From positions 1-38,662 of the forward strand of contig JBBHKE010003330.1 in the NCBI GenBank assembly GCA_037447655.1: DNA of 38,662 nucleotides, written 5' to 3'. Position 1 is the stretch's first letter. Every line of letters begins with the position of its first letter. Below are positions 10,201-19,099 of this stretch, piece after piece. Origin of the DNA: Zygnema cylindricum. Taxonomy: Eukaryota > Streptophyta > Zygnematophyceae > Zygnematales > Zygnemataceae. The notes beneath the pieces were generated by a model. The model searched no databases. It was not told the origin of the DNA and saw only the letters and a list, made by a program, of their open reading frames with translations. The position numbers and the translations under genes were made by a program.

Positions 10201-13200
10201 TTTGTTTATGACATATCACGAAGTATTCGGGTATACTCACATTAATAGAGGTAGTTGATTGATTACGTACGGCTGGTATGCCTCCGTACAGTCAGTAGTA
10301 AGCTCAGTGTATATTTGTAGGACTTAGTCATTTTTTGGACTTAGGAACTTTTTGGACAAAAACTGTTTTTGCTCCTTTTTGGTAATTTTAATCTGAGGAT
10401 TGCTCTCAGTTGTATTGGCAGAATTATCTGAAATTTTGCATGTGTGTTCCTATTTGTATTGGCAATATTGTGGCAAATTTGCAGAACTATTGTGTGTCTG
10501 GTTCGCTTGGGACTTCATTGTGAAGTTGATCAGATTTATCAAAGTTCTGGCAGACTGTTTTTCTGCAACTTTGACTGAGTGGTGTGATAGGTATGTTTGG
10601 TATTGTTATATGAAATTTTGTGGGAATACTAAGTGGCCTAGAAACTATCTGTTCGTGTAGTTTCAGCCTGTTTTGTTTATTCTGTAGAATTCTGAGTGGA
10701 CTCAAAGTAGGCTGTTATTGGGGTAGTCTGTGGTGCTTCCGAGGGTAAATCCATGGCTGAAAATGGCTATGGACAACAGGAGGGAGGGAGGGAGGGAGGG
10801 AGGGAGAGAGAGAGAGAGAGAGAGAGTGAGAAGGTGAGAAAAGAAGTCTTACCCTTCAATAAGACTTTCAGATTTGCCTACCCTACTACATCTGTAGAAA
10901 ATACTCTCCTATCCCCATACTTTATCTCCACAGTAGAGATCTTTCTTAGCTTGGTAAAGAGGTGCCTATCACGACACATATGCAAAAATGCACCTGAATC
11001 AATGATCTATTAGTCGTATGGAGCTTCTCAAATGGCTCTATGGGCACACTTCTATATTCGAGGGATCTCTTTCTCCTCCAGATTCTCATCAAGAATGAGC
11101 TCCCCATCCTCCTTCTGAGAGGACTAGTCCTCCTCGGTCTCCCCTTTCACTTGTGTGACCACAAGTATTTTTTTCTTCCCTCCTGAAGAACACCCTTCAC
11201 GCTTCTCTTGGAGCCCTAGCTCTATCAGCTTGGTACACTCTCCCATGAAGTGTCCCACCTTTTTGCAGAAATGACTAATACCTTTTGGGTGCCTCATTCC
11301 TCCAAACTGATCTCTCTCTCTTTTAAAGTTGTTTTTCGCCATCTTTGAATCATTTCCCCACCGGTCCATTCCGGCAGCTAGAGCTTGTACGCTCTTTCCT
11401 TCTCTCCGAATCTCAATAGTGTTATCCTGCACAAGTATCAGCTAGACCACTATGTTCCACTTCAAAGAACGATTATCCATTTTGTGCACTCGGTACACTA
11501 TATTCTCATATTCATCAGGCAATTTTATGATGATGGTGTTGACTTTCACATTCATTGTACCTGTCCACCCGGCGCTCTCCATCTCCATATAAAATAAGAG
11601 AGATCATTACAGTAGTCTAACATTTTTCCTCTTTTGTATGTGTAATCCGTTAACATTTGCTCGTCCAACTAGAGCTCTTGAATGGTACCAACTCTATAGA
11701 TCTCCACAAAAGCCTTCCACAACTCCTCGGCTTTGAAAATGTGAAGATGGGAAGTTTCCAAAGCTTGAGTAAGGTGCCTCAGAATGAAATGCTTGGCAGC
11801 CATGTTTGTGTATTCCCACTTTTAAACATAGTTTTCATCGGTCTTCACGGCCGCCGCTCCGGATGCCGTGGCGATAGGAGTAAGAGGTGTCTCCTTTCCT
11901 TTCCCTTTTTCGGACACACTCCTGTCCTTATCGTCTGCCTCCTCTGTTAGGGCAGATGCTGCTACAAAAAACCTAGCTTCACTAAACCCTGGTGGGATTC
12001 CCTGAGATAGACATTTCACTTGTCTACTAACGATACCCCAATATCGTTGTCCACACAAAGCTTCGTCATCATGGCTTCCTAATTAATAAACCCAAATCCT
12101 TTGAAGTTGGGCACCTTAGAGGGTGGGCCAATAACGTGTAATTTTGTATCCCCCATTGGACTACAAAAATTAAGAAGCCTCTCGGTAGTTTTTTACTAAC
12201 CCACTTTCAACTAAGGCCACTGCTACCTAAGCAGAAAAATAGACAATCTGATTAGACCTGTATGTAGTCTAGACTCCCCTAAGTCCATAGCAAAAAGAAT
12301 TACCAAAAACGCCCAACCTGGGGATTATTTATGAAGTGGCAAAGTTGCCAATATTTATATAAGATCATTGGGAGAGAGATGGCTACCTCCTCAATCCCCT
12401 TAGTCCTAAACCCCTCTCACAACCCCTATCTACTGATGTATGTGTTGTTTTGAAAAAGTTAGTTTCGTGCATACGCAACATTTTGTGCGCACGCAACTTT
12501 TCGTATGTAACATATTTATTCGATTTAATGTGGAGGTTCAAATGGATTCAGGGATTGGGGGAGCGAAAGTACGAATAATTCTAAAGTGAAGTAAGTGACT
12601 TCAAGTGACGCGAAGAAAATATAGGCGAAAGTACAGTTTGCATAGAGGGAAATGGACAGCGGATCGCGAAGTGATCTGACGTTAAATAATCAACGATGTT
12701 GGAATTGTACGTTGCACTTATGAAACGTAGTGCGACGGGCGACATCTGATGAATTGGACTCCGCCGGAGATACGGACGGCGGCGTTGTCAGCTTGTTCCT
12801 TTTGGTGAGGGACACAAAATCGCGTCCATCACATGATGTTTATTTTGGACGGCCCAGATTTGTTTGACGAAGTTTGTAAGGTTTGTAAATATTTACAGCA
12901 ATGTTTTGTCCTATGTGTATTAACTAATAGTGTAGATCTATTTATTCTCACATATCACAAAGAATACGGGTATACTCAAATTAATAGAGGTAGTTGATAG
13001 ATTACTTACCGCTGGTATGCCTCTTTACAAACAATATTGAGCTCTAGTTTATATTTGTAGGACTTAGTCATTTTTGGACTTAGGAACATTTTGGACAAAA
13101 ACTGTTTTTGCTCCTTTTTGAAAATTTTCATCTAAGGATTTCTCTCAAATATATTGGCAAAATTATCTGAAATTTTGCATGTGTGTTCCTATTTGTAGTT

Positions 13201-16200
13201 TAAATCTTGTGGAAAATTTGAAGACCTATTGTGTGTCTGGTTTGCTAGGGACTTCATTGTGAAGTTGATCAGATTTATCAAAGTTCTGGCAGACTGTTTT
13301 TCTGCAACTTTGACTGAGTGGTGTGATAGGTATGTTTGGTATTGTTATATGAAATTTTGTGGGAATACTAAGTGGCCTAGAAACTATCTGTTCGTGTAGT
13401 TTCAGCCTGTTTTGTTTATTCTGTAGAATTCTGAGTGGACTCAAAGTAGGCTGTTATTGGGGTAGTCTGTGGTGCTTCCTAGGGTAAATCCATGGCTGAA
13501 AATGGCTATGGACAACAGGAGGGAGGGAGGGAGGGAGGGAGAGAGAGAGAGAGAGAGAGAGAGGGAGAAAGGAAAGGACAAATTTTCACACCTGATCAGA
13601 TACAGGATGGGCTCTCCCTCCACCAATCCTCTCCAAGTACTCTTCATAAGTCTGCATGGTACTTTAAATCCCTCGTTAGACTTTCCGCATAGCTGCAATT
13701 ATACACCATATCCTTTTCCGCACAGAAATATTTTTAAGAGAGAAACCTCTCAGGTCTGCCAAACTTCAAAAGTCAAATTTCTTCCAGAAACTCACCTCTG
13801 AAGAAAAGCCCCCAAAAAAAAACATGTTCTCGTTTACGGTTTCATTTAAGAACAAAAACAAGGTAGAGTAAAGCAGAAAACAGGCAGAAAAAAGAGAAAG
13901 TACAGCCCCATGACTTTACTAATTATATAAGGAGATCACCAAATTTGGTAAAACAAAGTGACTATTATCTGAGCTTAACAATCTTGAACCATCAATACTG
14001 GCATTGCTCAACATTATTAGTTTTGGACCAATTAATAGGAATAGTAAGGCGAACAGTGATTTACAGAATTGTGTATACAGAAAAAAAATGTAACAAGAAC
14101 GTTTGAAGTCCACAAAACATTTTGATTTGTTGTCCACACTAATTTATGTTCCCAAGAAACCAGCGTCAACATTTCAGGGCAATCAAAAGAGGATATAGAA
14201 GGCCTGGGCAACTTTTTGTGAGAGAAACGGAGATAGGAAGTCCAGACAAATTCTGGTGAGAAGAGAGCGGGAGAGAGAAGTTTACCATCGTAAGAAGTTC
14301 CTCTTCTGGAAGAGCCACCTTTTTCTGTGGCCTGTTGACTCCTCCCTGTCTTCTTTTTTCTCGAACCTCAGAAGTCTCCCCTACCTCTCCTTCTCCAGAC
14401 TCCAGTTCCCATTGACGCTTTCCTACAGGAGGTTGAACTGACATAGAACCTCTTAACCGTTGAGACAGTGACGAATCGAGGTAACGTCCACTTATGTGAG
14501 GTGACATTTGCGGTACGGGACCTGTAAAAAGGAGGTCATCTGTTCCATATCCATGAGCGAATCCGTTATGTCTGTTGGCAATTTGTCGTACGACAATGGG
14601 ATCATACTCAGTTCTGAATTCCGTTCCGTATTCAATTCCGTATTCGGTTCCGTATTCAGTTCCATACTCAGTTTCGTAGTGAACATCGGGTCCCCCAATA
14701 GGAAACCGAGACTGAGGAGGAGAAATACCGGGTCGAGGATAAGATTGCATTGAATCCATAAGTTGACCAGGATGACTTTCTCGAGCCCTTTTTGTTGACG
14801 TTTCCGATATGGGGGCGAGTGTATCGAATTTCCTGAAAAATAGCACAAAAAGGCTTTAAACCAGCCCATTCAGGAATATCAAAGGCGAAAGTAAAACAGT
14901 GGTGAGAGAAGCTCAGGAGGTAAAACAGTAGAGAAGAAGCTCACTTTCTACACACGAACTCTCGACTCAATGATCTAGACGTGTAACTTGAGGCATTATG
15001 CTCTAAAATTAACTGAAAAAGGAAAAACAAAGGAAATGATTACCTTTTCATCCCATCAATTTCACCAGCACCTTCATCAATAAGTGCACATAAGGCAGCC
15101 CCAATCTCTGCTGTGAGTTCCTGTAGAAGAGATGAATTGTCACTAGAATGAGTTCCAGTCGAAGAAAACACGAGATTGAAATCTTTCTTCAGCAGAACTA
15201 AAAGGAATATGATGGATAGCATGCACAAATCGGCAAAACAAACAAAAAAAGAAAGGGCCCGCTAAAAAGGTCTAGTAAAAGGTCAGAAAACCACTGCAGG
15301 GAGAACTATAAATGCAATGTAAATACCTGCCCGTCTCGGCTTATTTTCACCGGTTTGTAGAAATTCAAGGGATTCTTTAAATGAACGGTCATCTGAAAGG
15401 GAAGGTCGAAGAGACGAAGCCAATCAACTGAAAAAGTTCCTCCCCATGGATTCGCTCCCTCAGCAACTTCATTCCATACAGTTGCTCTCCTTTGACCAAT
15501 CGGGGATGCCATCTGAGCATAGCCTTGAAAATGACCACTCATATTGACACTGAAGATGAGAATAACCTGCTCTGAGGTCTGTCAAAAAAACACAAAAGAC
15601 AAATAAAGTTGTAATGAGAATTGCTTGTCAAAAGTACACTGCCCGTTCCAATTAGTGTAAAGGAATTATTTAAATGCGGACATTGGACAGTAAAATTCTA
15701 ATTTAGGATAGGGAAACATTGCGGATTGTAGTTCACTCCCTGAAATAGTGTTTATTGACTCTCGTTTGATTTTTCATAAAAAAAAATCACGACCAAATTC
15801 ATAATATTAACTAAATAGAGACTGGGACAAAGGTAACGGAAAAGGGAAGAAAAAAGCAAATTCTACAGAATGGGGACATACATTTTGAAAACATCAACAA
15901 AAAAATATGAACGCCCTTTCAATCAGTCCTCCAAAGAAAATATTATGGCTTTGCAAACACTAAAGGACTACTCTGCAGGCTCTGTTTATTAAAAAGCAAG
16001 GACCTTTACTTCACTGCCAATCACTCTTAGAGCTAATCAGTCTAATTTGAATGAGTGGTTTTTTGACTGAAATTCATAAATTAATGTTAATGACACTATT
16101 AAGCCAAACAAACTATTGATTTAAAAGTCATGGTAAGACAAGAAGGTTCAGACAATGTGACAGAGAAGTTTAATTTTCTGTATCAGAAATTTGCCTTACA

Positions 16201-19036
16201 ATTGGATTAGAACAAACTAGATACCAAAATAGAAAAACTACTAAGAGTCAAGCTAAGTCAGCTTCCAAAGGGTAAGCCTGAAGCGGTAAGAGGTCTGAAG
16301 AGGTAAGAGTCAACAGTCTGAAGAGGTAAGAGTCAACTGTCTGAAGAGGTAAGAGTCAACAGTCTGAAGAGGTAAGAGTCAACTGTCTGAAGAGGTAAGA
16401 GTCAACTGTCTGAAGAGGTAAGAGTCAACTGTCTGAAGAGGTAAGAGTCAACAGTCTGAAGAGGTAAGAGTCAACTGTCTGAAGAGGTAAGAGTCAACTG
16501 TCGGAAGAGGTAAGAGTCAACTGTCGGAAGAGGTAAGAGTCAACTGTCGGAAGAGGTAAGAGTCAACTGTCTGAAGAGGTAAGAGTCAACTGTCTGAAGA
16601 GGTAAGAGTCAACAGTCTATGCTAACAGCAAAGGGTACAGCTAACACCAGTACAGCTAAAATGAACCACGTGGCAAAACATAATTTAGCGTAATCAATCC
16701 TAATGAAGTGTTAACACATATAATGCACTAACTCTAATAGCAATGGGCGGTGTACCAGATCTAAAAAACCTGACATTAACTTTCGTACGTGTGTACTCAT
16801 GCACATAAACTTTAACTGTTTGAAGCATTTTCTAATGTTTTCGATACACATGCGACCGCCCTTACTCTTAATATAGCTCATTATTTACAAAAGTTAGTGA
16901 CGATTGCATTTGATTATGTTTTGTTATGAATGTTTAGTATATTGAATGTTATATAAAGGAGTAGTCCTACAAATTTGCAAGTGCTAAATATTTTCTGTTT
17001 ATCTATTTTCTTTTTTTTGGTTGGGAAACATAGAGGGTGAATCGATTCTTTCGTTCTTTTCTGTCGGTATTTTTTCGAATGGGAACTTGGGACAACGTCA
17101 AAAAGTACGGTACATTTTCTGTTCTCTCAAGTACCAATTCTCAATCGAAGTACAATTGTTCCACACACATTCAAAAACTGCCCAACAACCATATAAAAAA
17201 AGGCTTTCCCCAACAAGCCTTTGAACATAAAAACGATTCTTGTCAACTATAAGTGATTCAGTTCAGATCTTCAAAAAGCAAGAGCCTGGAAAAAAGGTCC
17301 TACATTTCGTCCAAAAACTCAACAGTAAATTAACACAACATTTACCCAACCCAAACCTCTGTCTTACCCACAATTTCAACTACTAGTACAAATCCGTACC
17401 TCAAAAGCCTCATTAAGAATAGGCTCATTCATCTGTTGAGTAGCCCAGATCCCATTTTCGATCGACTTCGCTATATTGTGGTGATTGAGGCTCTTAATTA
17501 TGAAGTATCTCACACGATGTCCCATTTTTTGATCGATCAATTATTTTCTTTCGGTATCTTTTCACATATTGGATATTTATCTTCATCTTTTTGCCCTTCC
17601 GCTTCAAAATCAGTTGCAGTCCGACAGATCAGTGGTTGATCGATCTGCAGTGCGTTTGGTTTGGTTCGGTTGGTTTGGTTAGTTCCTGGTGGTTGAACAG
17701 TTTGCGTGGTGCCAGGATGGTTGGTGCAGGTTAGTTTGAATCAGGAACGCGTCGGTGCCCGGATCATTGCGAACGATCAGAACGGTCATCGAGAGATCGT
17801 TTGGTGCAAAGAAGATCAAAGAACAGGCCATTGCGCCAGTCGCTGCGTCAATCGATAAATCGAGATCGCTTGAACTCAATCAAGATCGAAAAGGGTACAA
17901 ACTGGAAAATTTCAGAACGCTTTGTGTGTAGATACTTTGGCACCCAGTGTTAATTGACTGCCTGAGTGAGAACGTCACATTGAAGGAAAAGAATACACTG
18001 GACAATTTCAAGTTGCTATGAGCCTAAATTAAATAGCACTCATTGTTTGATTGTCTCAGTGAGAAGCTTACGAGGTGCTTCGTGCTCAATTCCAACTGTT
18101 GCTTTTTCATTCTCCCTCGGGATTGCCTTTTTTTCTTTGACGGAGGGAATTTTTTTATGGCCATCACCAGACGAATTGTCCTTAGCAGCTTTCTACAAAA
18201 AGAGAGAGAAAAAAAGAAAAGAATGTCTTCTTTTAATATCATATGCAGATAAAAGTCTTTCATTTGCAGTGAATTGAAAAGGTTGAATCTTTTTGTCATC
18301 TTTAAAAAAGCTTACTTTATCGTCATTGCCGGATTTCAGCAGCCTCCGTTTCTGTTCAGAAGCTTCTGCTCCACTGAAACCCATATTACAATGAGGCATG
18401 TCAGGGAAATTGTTCCTTTAACAGCTCTTAACCTTATGTACCTTTGGTATGTTTTGTAATCAAAAAGCTATTCCTTTGCTCATGTAAAAATTGTAACATT
18501 GCAAGCTACTTGTCAAGGGATTTTGTATCCCTACAATCAAATTCAGGGAACGTGTTTAAGTCCTGAACCCGGATTAGGGTTTTAAAGCAAAGTCCGACGC
18601 AAAATCAGGCAAGAACAAATTTCTTGTCTTCCTGCCACGTGGTCACACGTACATTCACGCATAGATTATACGCCATTAAAGGACTTTTTTGCAAATTCTC
18701 CATATGATTAAGACAAAACTTCCCCATATTATCACCTGACATGTCTATTAACAAACAGTAAACACCTCACATGCTTACCTGTGACCTAAGTACGGTATCA
18801 TATCATAAAAAGCATGTATCTATCCACCTGTATCTAAATCCAACCAATTGTAGAGTTAAAGCTCAAAAGCCATACTTATTATCGTCAAGGTCTTCAAGGT
18901 CTTGGTGCTTAAAGTCTCCCGGGTCCGCCATAAGCTCGTCCAGAATACTGCTGTCAGATGCTGGTAAGGCTCCCGGGTGTCTCTCTCTCTCCTCCTCCTC
19001 TGGGGGAGCAGCAGAGCCAGAACGCGAGCACGCCAT
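7071..19036 (-). CDS. YTH-domain m6A reader, CPSF30-L type (ten exons)
   Basis: Exons on the minus strand: 19036-18876, 18373-18316, 18192-18072, 17685-17400, 15578-15327, 15120-15044, 14832-14286, 13651-13592, 8221-8133 and 7269-7071. All have GT/AG borders and consistent phase. They total 1850 bp, one base short of 617 codons (see exon 4). The product is ~616 residues: acidic N-terminus, Lys/Glu-rich linker, YTH domain, a TEYG repeat, and an Arg/Gly-rich tail. YTH domains bind N6-methyladenosine in RNA, mainly nuclear for this type. The domain reads like plant CPSF30-L ([40 protein letters not shown]). Three Trp (GIWATQ, TVWNE, NPWGGTF) can form the aromatic cage. Unlike plant CPSF30-L, no CCCH zinc fingers are visible. 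Exons 9 and 10 depend on splice-phase logic and are less certain than 4-7. Confidence 0.85.
8133..8221 (-). CDS. YTH gene exon 9
   Basis: The acceptor is TTTTTCCAG and the donor AAGG|GTAAGC. It continues in phase 0 ([20 protein letters not shown]). Reading through the donor gives an immediate TAA, so the protein could also end here. The phase 2 end fits exon 10 exactly, which favours splicing. Confidence 0.6.
8384..8767. mobile_element. MITE copy C (in YTH intron 8)
   Basis: The left end TACACCGTGAATCATTATTA is mirrored at the right by ATGACAGATCACGCTGTA. The interior shares TCTTACCCTTCAGTCGTAAC, CATCACAATTGAGAATCGG and GATGAGAAAAACAAC with copy A, plus a hairpin around AGTAAGGGTCTTACCCTT. 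It is non-coding and belongs to the same family as 5266-5643. Confidence 0.6.
8995..9598. repeat. (GGGAGA)n hexamer array
   Basis: Roughly 60 perfect tandem hexamers run between about 9065 and 9445. Interrupted GGGAGA/GGAG units lie on either side, ending as (GGGA)n at 9551-9598. On the sense strand of the YTH gene it reads CCCTCT. Arg-Glu, Arg-Gly, Ser-Pro and Leu-Pro frames across it are artefacts. Confidence 0.95.
9599..10778 (-). repeat. copia 3' LTR
   Basis: 1180 bp, bounded by TGTTG and CAACA. It matches the other copy strongly from about 10050 onward (for example GGCCTAGAAACTATCTGTTC) and more weakly at its left end. Many substitutions and small indels mean the insertion is old. Confidence 0.75.
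10779..10826. repeat. (GGGA)n(GA)n tract abutting copia LTR
   Basis: It directly follows CAACA of the left LTR. A near-identical tract (13518-13563) follows the right LTR outside the element. A polypurine tract should be purine on the sense strand, but here the sense strand is pyrimidine. Confidence 0.8.
10850..11070 (-). pseudogene. copia protease fragment
   Basis: [17 protein letters not shown] contains the DSG active-site triad of copia aspartic proteases. It is followed by [17 protein letters not shown]. The sequence then runs into (GA)n next to the 3' LTR, so the rest of pol is deleted. Confidence 0.65.
11100..12075 (-). pseudogene. copia gag (UBN2-type) remnant
   Basis: Segments readable across frameshifts include [22 protein letters not shown] and [12 protein letters not shown], followed by [13 protein letters not shown], the usual order of copia capsid motifs. 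A zinc knuckle follows ([12 protein letters not shown]) with its first Cys replaced by Ser. At least three frameshifts or stops are present, so it cannot make a capsid. Confidence 0.7.
12443..13517 (-). repeat. copia 5' LTR
   Basis: 1075 bp with the same termini as the other copy. It lies upstream of gag on the minus strand. No convincing tRNA-complementary primer site is seen at 12420-12442. Confidence 0.75.
13518..13568. repeat. (GGGA)n(GA)n tract beside right LTR and YTH exon 8 donor
   Basis: On the YTH sense strand this is a CT tract beginning about 25 nt after the exon 8 donor. It is the counterpart of 10779-10826. Confidence 0.8.
13592..13651 (-). CDS. YTH gene exon 8
   Basis: The acceptor is ACCATGCAG and the donor CAG|GTGTGA. 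It is exactly 20 codons in phase 0 ([20 protein letters not shown]). It is chosen over the other open frame here because its phase continues exon 7. The CT tract and copia element begin just downstream. Confidence 0.65.
14286..14832 (-). CDS. YTH gene exon 7: disordered region with TEYG repeats
   Basis: The acceptor is ATTTTTCAG and the donor ATG|GTAAAC; 182 codons open throughout. After [18 protein letters not shown] comes a Pro/Gly/Ser-rich segment with a tetrapeptide repeat ([20 protein letters not shown]) and then a basic stretch. It shows no folded domain and is likely intrinsically disordered. It ends EEELLTM and joins exon 8 in phase 0. Confidence 0.8.
15044..15120 (-). CDS. YTH gene exon 6: end of YTH domain
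   Basis: The acceptor is CTTCTACAG and the donor AAAAG|GTAATC. It encodes [19 protein letters not shown], matching the ELP-x-IG-x-ALC-x-L segment that closes plant CPSF30-type YTH domains. It ends in phase 2 and joins exon 7 as R-K-F-D. Confidence 0.85.
15327..15578 (-). CDS. YTH gene exon 5: core of YTH domain
   Basis: The acceptor is TTTTTTGACAG and the donor CAG|GTATTT; 84 codons in phase 0. It reads [19 protein letters not shown], then [19 protein letters not shown] and [10 protein letters not shown], the hallmark end of DC1/CPSF30-type YTH domains. It carries two of the three likely cage Trp residues. Confidence 0.9.
16293..16618. repeat. 23-bp minisatellite carrying a donor consensus
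   Basis: About 14 tandem copies of GAAGAGGTAAGAGTCAACTG plus TCT, with variants AACAGTCTG and AACTGTCGG. Each contains AGAGGTAAGAG, a perfect plant 5' splice-site consensus on the plus strand. It lies in intron 4 of the YTH gene, antisense to that gene. Confidence 0.9.
16690..16754. mobile_element. MITE end fragment (copy D)
   Basis: The sequence GCACTAACTCTAATAGCAAT followed by GGGCGGTGTA matches the right end of the MITE family. The left end is not recognisable. Confidence 0.35.
17400..17685 (-). CDS. YTH gene exon 4: N-terminal half of YTH domain, apparent 1-bp frameshift
   Basis: The acceptor CAACCACCAG fits the phase left by exon 3 and opens [18 protein letters not shown], later [19 protein letters not shown]. 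The YTH part ([30 protein letters not shown]) lies in a frame shifted by one base, with the switch near 17540 in an A/T run. No intron fits between the two frames. A missing base, from real mutation or assembly error, restores one frame and also makes the whole CDS divisible by three. The donor is GAG|GTACGG. The first cage Trp is in this exon. Confidence 0.7.
18072..18192 (-). CDS. YTH gene exon 3
   Basis: The acceptor is TTTTTGTAG and the donor CCTC|GTAAGC. Forty codons ([14 protein letters not shown] through IEHEAP) are rich in Lys and Glu, and one base is left over. It is a likely nuclear-localising, disordered linker. Confidence 0.7.
18316..18373 (-). CDS. YTH gene exon 2
   Basis: The acceptor is GGGTTTCAG and the donor AAA|GTAAGC. 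One base completes the codon from exon 1, followed by 19 codons ([12 protein letters not shown] and so on). It is charged and probably disordered. Confidence 0.7.
18876..19036 (-). CDS. YTH gene exon 1 (start codon)
   Basis: The ATG lies in a strong context (TTCCGCCATGGCG). The exon encodes 53 residues beginning [19 protein letters not shown] and rich in Asp and Glu, then ends AA|GTATGG in phase 2. The acidic, low-complexity character fits a disordered N-terminus. No zinc-finger cysteines are present. Confidence 0.75.
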
Positions 19037-19089
19037 GGCGGAAGAGCGGAAAAATAAATGGGACAGATGATGGAGACAAGGCTGACATG

Positions 19090-19097
19090 GACGTCAC
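19090..19097. promoter_or_regulatory. ACGT-core element upstream of YTH gene
   Basis: GACGTCAC, a bZIP-type ACGT core, sits about 55 bp upstream of the YTH start codon, in the expected promoter or 5' UTR. One such octamer can occur by chance. Confidence 0.25.
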
Positions 19098-19099
19098 AT

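Larger units (their letters stand above)
9599..13517 (-). mobile_element. internally deleted Ty1/copia LTR retrotransposon
   Basis: Two diverged direct repeats, 9599-10778 and 12443-13517, each begin TGTTG and end CAACA and flank a 1.66-kb interior. The interior reads on the minus strand: a copia-type gag with zinc knuckle, then the start of an aspartic protease. Integrase, RT and RNase H are absent, so it is non-autonomous. It sits in intron 8 of the YTH gene in the same orientation. Flanking GGAG repeats make the apparent GGAGG target duplication uninformative. Confidence 0.75.

Noticed and set aside
10400-10705. Open frames of 86 and 72 codons within the copia LTRs, repeated at 13226-13444
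   Set aside because: They lie inside both LTR copies and show no domain or codon evidence. They are shadows of conserved LTR sequence.
13441-13698. 85-codon minus-strand frame overlapping YTH exon 8
   Set aside because: Its phase does not continue exon 7, while the other frame gives an exact 20-codon exon with usable splice sites.
17679-17879. 66-codon minus-strand frame upstream of YTH exon 4
   Set aside because: Its frame does not fit the phase from exon 3 or into exon 4, and it shows no homology. It is treated as intron.
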